Assembly: GCA_031275145.1 (NCBI GenBank)
Contig: JAISPE010000185.1
Span: 1-5,090, forward strand
Reading direction: 5' to 3'
Origin: Prevotellaceae bacterium
Lineage (GTDB): Bacteria; Bacteroidota; Bacteroidia; Bacteroidales; UBA932
Length of the DNA: 5,090 bases
Of this stretch, positions 1 to 5,090 are shown piece by piece. Position 1 is the stretch's first letter. Each line of letters starts with the position of its first letter. The notes under the pieces were generated by a model, which saw only the letters and a list, made by a program, of their open reading frames with translations, made no database searches and had not been told where the DNA came from. Position numbers and translations under genes: made by a program.

Positions 1-31
1 ATCATAAAACTCACAGTTCAGACAGTACGCA

Positions 32-62
32 TTTGGAAATCCTGAATTTTCATGTAATTTTG
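32..62 (+). promoter_or_regulatory. Bacteroidota-type promoter for the membrane-protein gene
   Basis: TTTG at 32-35 matches the -33 element and TAATTTTG at 55-62 matches the -7 element (TAnnTTTG) of the primary sigma factor promoter known from Bacteroides and Flavobacterium. The spacer is 19 nt, inside the accepted range. Transcription would begin near 67-70, giving a leader of about 47 nt before the ATG at 116. The leader has no Shine-Dalgarno sequence, as is usual in this phylum. The -7 element lies within the left arm and loop of a palindrome at 47-80, so a repressor bound there would block the promoter. This is a motif match only; no transcript evidence is available. Confidence 0.6.
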
Positions 63-80
63 CATAAAATTACGTGAAAA
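47..80. repeat. Palindrome with 15-bp arms and a 4-base loop over the promoter
   Basis: Bases 47-61 pair with 66-80 around the loop GCAT at 62-65. Fourteen of 15 positions are Watson-Crick; position 53 against 74 is T-G. The outer edges read TTTTC and GAAAA. It overlaps the -7 element at 55-62 and the expected transcription start, so an operator is the simplest reading. It could also be a bidirectional or upstream-gene terminator, but no T-run follows the stem on the plus strand and the stem is A/T-rich, which argues against an efficient intrinsic terminator. The end of the upstream gene is outside the window. Confidence 0.6.
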
Positions 81-84
81 ATGG

Positions 85-97
85 TTAAAAGTTTTAA
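85..97. repeat. Short palindrome TTAAAAGTTTTAA in the leader
   Basis: Six-base arms, TTAAAA and TTTTAA, flank a central G at 91. The site lies just downstream of the predicted transcription start and 18 bases before the ATG. It may be a small operator half or a chance product of A/T-rich leader sequence; the second is quite possible. Confidence 0.3.
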
Positions 98-115
98 TAA
101 ATAATAATAACTCGT

Positions 116-1942
116 ATGAATAAAATATCTGACAGAAAGAGAAAGCAGAATGTTGTTCCCGTCAAAGCGGCGGCGGAGGTAAAAGGCATAACGTTTCCTT
201 TTATATTTTTGAATGTTCTTTTCATTGCAATACATCTGTTTTTATCCCTGAATCCGGCAGTCGAACGGGGATGGGGACTGAACTGTATACGGTTTTTCGA
301 CGGTATTACCGTTTTTTTGTTTTACTGTGTGACGGCGATGGTGTGTCTGCCTCCGGTTAACAGGATGATAGTCGGGTTTTTCGTCTCGGTCACACAGGCG
401 AAAATCATGCATACTGCACGCAGGTATAAAATGATTCTGTTCATTCTCATTGCTGTCGGCGCGGGTTTTATATTTCGCGCCATGCAGATAAAATATCTTT
501 TTCTGGGCGACGTCGGAATAAGACCTACAGACGTTGAAGAAGGTAAAATCATTGCCAATGAATTTCTCACTATGATTGTACTGTCCAAACTGTACACATG
601 GCTGCACAGTATCTGGAATTTTTCGGGTTTACAGACCATTCAGCTCGTATCATATATATCCGGCGGTTTTTTCATTCTGTTTTCCCTTTTGACGGCAGAC
701 GCCGTCGGTAAAAGTCTGAAAAAGAAAATAGCATGTTTTGTCCTGTCAACCCTTTCGCTGACTGCGCTTGTGCAATTCTGCGGATATTCGGATATATATC
801 CCATAGCGCTGTCTTTATTACAGTTATACCTGTATCTGTCCATTCTCTGTTTGCAGAAAAAAGTGAGTATCGTCTTTCCTGCCATAACAATAATCGCGGG
901 CATTGCTTTTCATTACATGCTTGCATATATGCTGCCTTCATTAGTTTATATGTTTTACCGGAACGTTCTTTATAAATATCCGTTTTTCAGGAAGAAAAAC
1001 ACGCTGGCCGTTCTTGCGGCCATTGCCTGTATTGCTGCATATTATGTGTATGTACGCATTGCCAGACCACTGATGCTTCCAATGGATGCCGGCGAAAAAA
1101 ACATGATGACAATGTTTTCGACGGCTCATTATAAAGAATTTATTAATGCGCAGCTGCTTGGCGGGGGATTTATGTTTATCGTATGGATAGCGGTTTCATT
1201 ATTCTACATTTTCAATAAAACCGTAAAATTCACAGTTACACACTGGTTTTTAAGTATCGCCTCGTGTTCTGCGACAGGATTTCTGTTCGTGGCCGATTTA
1301 TGGCGCGGAAGCGGCGACTGGGATATTTATTCGTCCGGAGCAATAGTCTTTAATCTCGCGGCTACTGTGTTGCTGCTGGATTTGCACGAGCAGAAAGCGT
1401 TGAAAAACATCAGATACGGTGTATGTACGATGGCCGTTTTTGCCGTTATGCATACATCTTTCTGGGCAGTTACCAACGCAACCGACAAATCCATTGGCTG
1501 GATAGAAAAAGCGCTGGAAAAAGATCCGGCAAGCTATTATAAGCGGTCTTTCAGCAATGAATCCATGCTGGGTGCGCTGTTCTCGTCAAACAACCTGCGG
1601 GATAAAAGTTTATACTGGGAACGAAAGGCTTATTTGACGCATCAAAATGACCCGAGGGCAGGATATAACTATGCCAATGCGCTGATTGGCGCAGGGATAA
1701 TAGACGAAGCAGTCCGGATATACGAATCTTCCGTCACCAGATTTCCGTCATACGCTCTGCCTTATGCACAGCTTGTGAGCATTTATTCAAGTAATAACGA
1801 CAGCGAAGCGCTCTACCGTCTGCTTCTGAAAATCGAAGAAGTATATAAGAAAAATCCCGAAGTTTTTACCTCGCGCCTGTCGCAACAGCAGATAGAGTCG
1901 TACTTCAATCTTCTGGAACAGTTTAGAGCATCGGAACAATGA
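116..1942 (+). CDS. Polytopic membrane protein, GT-C glycosyltransferase-like, with C-terminal TPR-like tail
   Basis: This 608-residue protein is predicted to sit in the inner membrane. A basic N-terminus (residues 1-23, K/R-rich) precedes about 11-13 hydrophobic segments, at roughly 25-45, 60-78, 104-123, 147-165, 172-195, 205-222, 227-247, 251-281, 296-315, 349-367, 376-395, 406-423 and 433-452. Residues 461-600 are soluble and helical. They include a TPR-like unit at about 512-545 (NYANALIGAG...EAVRIYESSV) and a weaker one at 547-581. A loop with acidic residues follows the third segment (G131-D132, D139, E141, E142), the place where GT-C enzymes often carry their catalytic acid. A GSGDWDIYSSG motif at 398-408 resembles the DWDLF-type motif I recall in uncharacterised TPR-tailed membrane proteins. 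Together these suggest lipid-linked sugar transfer or cell-envelope glycan work, but substrate and activity are unknown. The start at 116 is the only ATG that keeps the first membrane segment; no Shine-Dalgarno is present. The gene has its own likely promoter at 32-62. Confidence 0.85.
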   Translation: MNKISDRKRKQNVVPVKAAAEVKGITFPFIFLNVLFIAIHLFLSLNPAVERGWGLNCIRFFDGITVFLFYCVTAMVCLPPVNRMIVGFFVSVTQAKIMHTARRYKMILFILIAVGAGFIFRAMQIKYLFLGDVGIRPTDVEEGKIIANEFLTMIVLSKLYTWLHSIWNFSGLQTIQLVSYISGGFFILFSLLTADAVGKSLKKKIACFVLSTLSLTALVQFCGYSDIYPIALSLLQLYLYLSILCLQKKVSIVFPAITIIAGIAFHYMLAYMLPSLVYMFYRNVLYKYPFFRKKNTLAVLAAIACIAAYYVYVRIARPLMLPMDAGEKNMMTMFSTAHYKEFINAQLLGGGFMFIVWIAVSLFYIFNKTVKFTVTHWFLSIASCSATGFLFVADLWRGSGDWDIYSSGAIVFNLAATVLLLDLHEQKALKNIRYGVCTMAVFAVMHTSFWAVTNATDKSIGWIEKALEKDPASYYKRSFSNESMLGALFSSNNLRDKSLYWERKAYLTHQNDPRAGYNYANALIGAGIIDEAVRIYESSVTRFPSYALPYAQLVSIYSSNNDSEALYRLLLKIEEVYKKNPEVFTSRLSQQQIESYFNLLEQFRASEQ

Positions 1943-1946
1943 AACG

Positions 1947-1991
1947 TTTTTTTGACAGAACTTTTTTTGACAGAGCTTTTTTTGACAGAAA
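1947..1991. repeat. Three tandem 15-bp direct repeats (TTTTTTTGACAGA plus two bases)
   Basis: Copies lie at 1947-1961, 1962-1976 and 1977-1991. Each is TTTTTTTGACAGA followed by AC, GC or AA, with an exact 15-bp period. The array begins five bases after the stop codon of the membrane-protein gene. The core is nearly the reverse complement of the two repeats at 2065-2090, so the two arrays face each other across the central palindrome. Reading from an ATG at 1939, the period is in frame and gives FFDRT, FFDRA and FFDRN. The array could be a protein-binding site array, or a slippage-prone tract with T-runs of seven. It is not preceded by a strong stem, so it is not a typical intrinsic terminator. 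Confidence 0.85.
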
Positions 1992-2009
1992 CTTTAGTTC
2001 GACGAAGTC

Positions 2010-2065
2010 AATTAACATAATTTTCATAATTTACAAATCTGTTAATTTTGAAAATTATGTTAATT
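2010..2065. repeat. 56-bp near-perfect palindrome in the intergenic region
   Basis: Bases 2010-2035 pair with 2040-2065, leaving a four-base centre. The outer 17 pairs are perfect (arm begins AATTAACATAATTTTCA); only 2027/2048 and 2032/2043 fail, both T-T, so 24 of 26 positions pair. It is almost entirely A/T. It contains a TAATTTTG element at 2043-2050 that could be the -7 box of the downstream gene. As DNA it could be an operator or cruciform; as RNA from read-through transcription of the upstream gene it would form a long hairpin. No T-run follows it on the plus strand, so a classical terminator is not supported. Confidence 0.85.
2043..2050 (+). promoter_or_regulatory. Possible -7 promoter element for the receiver/ATP-grasp gene
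   Basis: TAATTTTG matches the Bacteroidota -7 consensus TAnnTTTG exactly and is the same octamer found at 55-62 ahead of the first gene. A start near 2057 would give a leader of about 50 nt to the ATG at 2108, similar to the first gene. The weakness is the -33 region: no TTG lies 17-23 nt upstream, only TTTTC around 2021-2025. The element sits in the right half of the palindrome at 2010-2065, whose A/T content makes a chance match easier. Confidence 0.35.
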
Positions 2066-2090
2066 ATGTCAAAAAAATATGTCAAAAAAT
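2065..2090. repeat. Two tandem 13-bp direct repeats (TATGTCAAAAAAA/T)
   Basis: Copies lie at 2065-2077 and 2078-2090 with an exact 13-bp period and one difference in the last base. Compared with the reverse complement of the upstream 15-bp repeat core (TCTGTCAAAAAAA), only one base differs. TGTCAAAAAAA at 2067-2077 can pair perfectly over 11 bp with TTTTTTTGACA at 1977-1987. The array ends 17 bases before the start codon of the next gene, so in the mRNA it lies where the ribosome would load. Confidence 0.75.
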
Positions 2091-2107
2091 AAAAACAATA
2101 TACAGAG

Positions 2108-5083
2108 ATGACGGATTTAATTAAATCGAATATCAGGAAATTATATTTCAAGGACACTTCCTTTGCCAGCCTGATGAAACACAGGATATACAACGTTCTC
2201 CTTGTTTCGAGCAAATACGATGCCTTTATTCTGGAAGAAGACGGACGTATCGACGAACAGATTTTTAACGAATATATGGCATTGAATCTGAGATATGCGC
2301 CGCGTTTCACTCTGGTCGAGACGGAAACGGATGCATGGAATGAACTCGAAAACAGTAAATACGAACTGATCATCGCAATGTCGGACAGCGAAGGAAACGA
2401 TATTATCGACATCGCTAAAAGAATCAAGGCCCGGCACGAAGATATCCCGATCATCGTGCTGACACCGTTTTTACGCGAAATTTCCCTGCGTCTGTATACC
2501 GACGATCTGAGCGATATCGACTATGTTTTCAGCTGGCTTGGCAACTCCGATTTGCTGCTGGCGATAATCAAACTGCTCGAAGACCGGATGAACGTCAAGG
2601 AAGACGTCGAGAGCGTGGGCGTTCAGATTCTGCTGTTTGTCGAAGATTCCATACGGTTTGCGTCTTCCGTTTTGCCGTATCTCTACAAATTTGTGTTCAA
2701 TCAGTCGAGATCGTTTATGACCGAAGCCCTCAACGATCACCAGCAGATGCTGAGAATGAGGGGACGTCCCAAAATCCTGATGGCGCGGACGTACGAGGAA
2801 GCCATATCGATATTCGACCAGTATTCCAACAATATACTTGGGGTTATATCCGATGTCAGTTTCCCGCGCAACGGCAAAACCGATAAGACTGCCGGATTTG
2901 ATTTGTGTAAATATATCAAACGGCAGAATCCGTTCATTTCCTACATACTTGAATCGTCGGAAGAACAAAACGGCGCCTGCGCGGAACAGCTGCATGTCCC
3001 GTATATCGATAAAAACAACGAAAAAACTTTGCCCAACCAGCTGAAAACAATTCTGCTGGAAAATTTCGGGTTTGGCGATTTCATCTTCCGCGACCCCGTA
3101 TCGAGAAAGGAAATTGCCCGGGCGTCGGATTTAAAGGATCTTCAGAATCTGCTGCTGAAACTGCCGGACGAAGTCCTGACCTGGCATTTTTCGAGAAACG
3201 ACGTTTCCAAATGGCTGTATTCGCGTGCGATGTTTCCGCTGGCTTCGTTTGTGGAAGATTTGCGTCCCGACGATTTCGACAGTCTGGACGGCGTCAGGCA
3301 GGCGCTGTTCGACGCAATTGTGCAGTATCGCAGGATAAAAAACAGGGGCGTCGTGGCAGTATTTCGCAGAGAGAGATTCGACCGGTATTCCAATATCGCC
3401 CGTATCGGTTCGGGTTCTATGGGCGGAAAGGGAAGAGGCCTTGCCTTCCTTGACGTACTGATAAAAAACTATCCGGAACTCGGAGATTTTGAGGCGCAAA
3501 ATACACAGATAACTATCCCTAAAACGGTGATCCTCTGTACGGATATTTTCGACGAGTTTATGGAAACGAACAATCTGTATCCGGTTGCGCTTTCCGATGC
3601 GCCGGACGAGGAGATATTCCAGCATTTCCAGAATGCGAAACTGCCGAAATCGCTGCTTGGCGATTTCGTTACCTTTTTCAATGCAATATCGACGCCGATA
3701 GCCGTCCGTTCGTCAAGTCTGCTCGAAGATTCGTATTACCAGCCTTTTGCCGGAATATATTCCACGTATATGATTCCATACGAAGGGACAAGCAAAACTC
3801 ACATGCTGTATATGCTCAACTGCTGTATCAAGGCGGTTTACGCTTCGGTATTCTACAGGGAAAGCAAGCAGTACATGAAGTCTACGTCCAACGTCATTGA
3901 CTCGGAAAAAATGGCGATAGTGCTTCAGGAAGTTGTCGGCGCCAGTCACAACAACAGGTTTTATCCTTCGTTTTCGGGGGTTGCACGCTCGATAAACTTT
4001 TATCCGATCGAACCGGAACGTCCCGAAGACGGGATTTGCAATGTGGCTCTGGGGCTGGGCAAGTATGTGGTGGACGGGGGTGTAAGTCTGCGATTTTCGC
4101 CGGCGTATCCCAACAATGTATTGCAGACAAGCGAGCTGGATATTGCCCTGCGCGAAACGCAAAGGAAGTTTCTGGCGATAAACCTTGCGGATTCGACAAA
4201 AATCAGGATCAGCCCCAACGATCTCGAAAACCTCATGGAACTGAACGTCAAAGATGCCGAAGCCGACGGCGCTCTGCGACTGATTGCCTCTACTTTCGAC
4301 TATAACGACCGGATGCTGAGAGACGGTATCTTCGAGGGCGGACGCAAGGTTATTACTTTTTCCAACATACTGAAACACGATGCTTTCCCGCTTGCCCCGA
4401 TATTGCAGAAGATATTGAAAATCGGTCATAACGACATGGGATATCCCGTAGAGATAGAGTTCGCCGTCAATCTGGAAGAGAAGGGTATGAATACGTTTAA
4501 TCTTTTGCAGATAAGACCCGTTGTCGAAAATAAGGAGGTGATGCGCGAAGATATTTCGTCGGTAAACAGAAGCGATACGGTTATTTCCTCGAATCACGCT
4601 CTCGGAAACGGAATCATCGACAATGTGCGGGATATTGTTTACGTTATACCCGAAAATTTCGACGCGTCGAAAAGCAGGGAGATGGCTGTCGAAATCGAAA
4701 AGATAAACGCCCGGATGTCTGCCGAGGGTCTGAACTACATACTTGCAGGTCCCGGACGCTGGGGATCGAGCGATCCGTGGCTCGGTATTCCGGTGAAATG
4801 GACGCATATCTCGGCCGCCCGGCTGATTATCGAAGCCGGACTTGCCAACTACAGAATCGACCCGAGCCAGGGAACGCATTTCTTCCATAACCTGACGTCT
4901 TTCAGGGTCGGATATTTTACGGTAAACACTTATAACGACGACGGTTATTTCGATGTCGAATATCTGTCGTCCTTTCCCGCAGTATACGAAAGCCGCTACA
5001 TACGGCATGTGCGCCTCCCGTCTCCCGCTGTGATAAAAATAGACGGAAAACTCGGTATCGGAGTCGTGATGAAAAACGTGTGA
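2108..5083 (+). CDS. Tandem receiver-like domains fused to a PEP/pyruvate-binding (PPDK_N) ATP-grasp module
   Basis: This 991-residue, probably cytoplasmic, signalling or phosphotransfer protein has five parts. (1) Residues 28-155 have a receiver-like fold pattern (VLLVSS, ELIIAMSDSEG, IPIIVLTPF) without the acidic pair, acceptor Asp or Lys. (2) Residues 172-320 form a second receiver-like domain with E179-D180, candidate acceptor D249 in GVISDVSFP, S283 and K302, and a longer than usual stretch between the first two strands. (3) Residues 330-425 are a helical linker (WHFSRNDVSKWLYSRA at 359-374). (4) Residues 430-805 are a PPDK_N ATP-grasp: GSMGGKGRGLAF at 436-447, AVRSSSLLEDS at 532-542, AGIYSTYM at 548-555, MAIVLQEVVG at 602-611, GLGKYVVDGG at 649-658, EIEFAV at 782-787, LLQIRPV at 799-805. 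(5) Residues 875-985 are a conserved tail (GPGRWGSSDPWLGIPVKW at 881-898, PSQGTHFFHNLTSF at 919-932). The swivelling phospho-histidine domain and PEP-binding barrel of PEP synthase are absent, so a PEP synthase label would be wrong. ATP use is likely; acceptor and role are unknown. The ATG at 2108 has no Shine-Dalgarno, but the first residues are well formed. Confidence 0.88.
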   Translation: MTDLIKSNIRKLYFKDTSFASLMKHRIYNVLLVSSKYDAFILEEDGRIDEQIFNEYMALNLRYAPRFTLVETETDAWNELENSKYELIIAMSDSEGNDIIDIAKRIKARHEDIPIIVLTPFLREISLRLYTDDLSDIDYVFSWLGNSDLLLAIIKLLEDRMNVKEDVESVGVQILLFVEDSIRFASSVLPYLYKFVFNQSRSFMTEALNDHQQMLRMRGRPKILMARTYEEAISIFDQYSNNILGVISDVSFPRNGKTDKTAGFDLCKYIKRQNPFISYILESSEEQNGACAEQLHVPYIDKNNEKTLPNQLKTILLENFGFGDFIFRDPVSRKEIARASDLKDLQNLLLKLPDEVLTWHFSRNDVSKWLYSRAMFPLASFVEDLRPDDFDSLDGVRQALFDAIVQYRRIKNRGVVAVFRRERFDRYSNIARIGSGSMGGKGRGLAFLDVLIKNYPELGDFEAQNTQITIPKTVILCTDIFDEFMETNNLYPVALSDAPDEEIFQHFQNAKLPKSLLGDFVTFFNAISTPIAVRSSSLLEDSYYQPFAGIYSTYMIPYEGTSKTHMLYMLNCCIKAVYASVFYRESKQYMKSTSNVIDSEKMAIVLQEVVGASHNNRFYPSFSGVARSINFYPIEPERPEDGICNVALGLGKYVVDGGVSLRFSPAYPNNVLQTSELDIALRETQRKFLAINLADSTKIRISPNDLENLMELNVKDAEADGALRLIASTFDYNDRMLRDGIFEGGRKVITFSNILKHDAFPLAPILQKILKIGHNDMGYPVEIEFAVNLEEKGMNTFNLLQIRPVVENKEVMREDISSVNRSDTVISSNHALGNGIIDNVRDIVYVIPENFDASKSREMAVEIEKINARMSAEGLNYILAGPGRWGSSDPWLGIPVKWTHISAARLIIEAGLANYRIDPSQGTHFFHNLTSFRVGYFTVNTYNDDGYFDVEYLSSFPAVYESRYIRHVRLPSPAVIKIDGKLGIGVVMKNV

Positions 5084-5090
5084 ATGTAAC

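Noticed and set aside
1951..1986. TTGACA within the repeats as sigma-70 -35 boxes
   Set aside because: No TATAAT-like -10 lies at 16-18 nt, and this phylum's primary sigma factor uses TTTG/TAnnTTTG. No -7 element is found 17-23 nt downstream of any copy.
1943..2009. Intrinsic terminator for the membrane-protein gene made from the T-runs
   Set aside because: The runs of seven T lack a preceding G/C-rich stem; only weak four-base pairings are seen upstream. The 56-bp palindrome further on is not followed by T-runs on the plus strand.
1947..2090. CRISPR-like or insertion-sequence remnant
   Set aside because: Repeat units of 13-15 bp without spacers are far too short for CRISPR, and no transposase fragment lies between the inverted arms.
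2471..2995. A 174-codon minus-strand frame, and other open frames of 60-164 codons inside both genes
   Set aside because: All overlap clearly coding sense sequence, lack recognisable motifs and have no separate promoter or leader.
3713..5008. A 431-codon open frame on the minus strand
   Set aside because: It lies wholly antisense to the ATP-grasp module, whose sense-strand motifs are intact. Its translation shows no recognisable domain; it is a codon-usage shadow.
2108..5083. Annotation as phosphoenolpyruvate synthase (ppsA)
   Set aside because: Only the ATP/pyruvate-binding N-terminal module is shared; the phospho-histidine and PEP-binding domains needed for that reaction are not seen.
5084..5089. 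ATG directly after the last stop codon
   Set aside because: It is followed at once by TAA, so it cannot start a downstream gene.

Overview
The window looks like chromosomal DNA of a member of the Bacteroidota (Bacteroidales-like), though I cannot name a genus. Three things point there. Neither start codon has a usable Shine-Dalgarno sequence, and the leaders are A/T-rich. A clean Bacteroidota-type promoter (TTTG, 19 nt, TAATTTTG) sits upstream of the first gene. The second gene belongs to a roughly 1000-residue PEP/pyruvate-binding-domain family that I recall as common in that phylum. Base composition is moderate in the genes and very A/T-rich between them.

Layout: 1-115 is a non-coding leader with a promoter overlapping a 15-bp-arm palindrome. 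116-1942 (+) encodes a 608-residue polytopic membrane protein with a GT-C-glycosyltransferase-like membrane part and a C-terminal TPR-like tail. 1943-2107 is a 165-bp A/T-rich gap holding a compound repeat structure: three 15-bp direct repeats, a 56-bp near-perfect palindrome, and two 13-bp direct repeats whose core is the reverse complement of the first set. 2108-5083 (+) encodes a 991-residue multidomain protein: a degenerate receiver-like domain, a second receiver-like domain keeping most phospho-acceptor-pocket residues, a helical linker, a PPDK_N-type ATP-grasp module, and a conserved C-terminal domain of unknown function. The last 7 bases are non-coding. No gene is seen on the minus strand, and there are no tRNA, rRNA, CRISPR or insertion sequences.

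The two genes are co-oriented, but the repeat-filled gap and a possible separate -7 element suggest independent control of the second gene. Nothing in the sequence ties their functions together. The most interesting items are the receiver/ATP-grasp fusion, which lacks the phospho-histidine and PEP-binding domains of true PEP synthases, and the nested palindrome in the promoter region of its gene.
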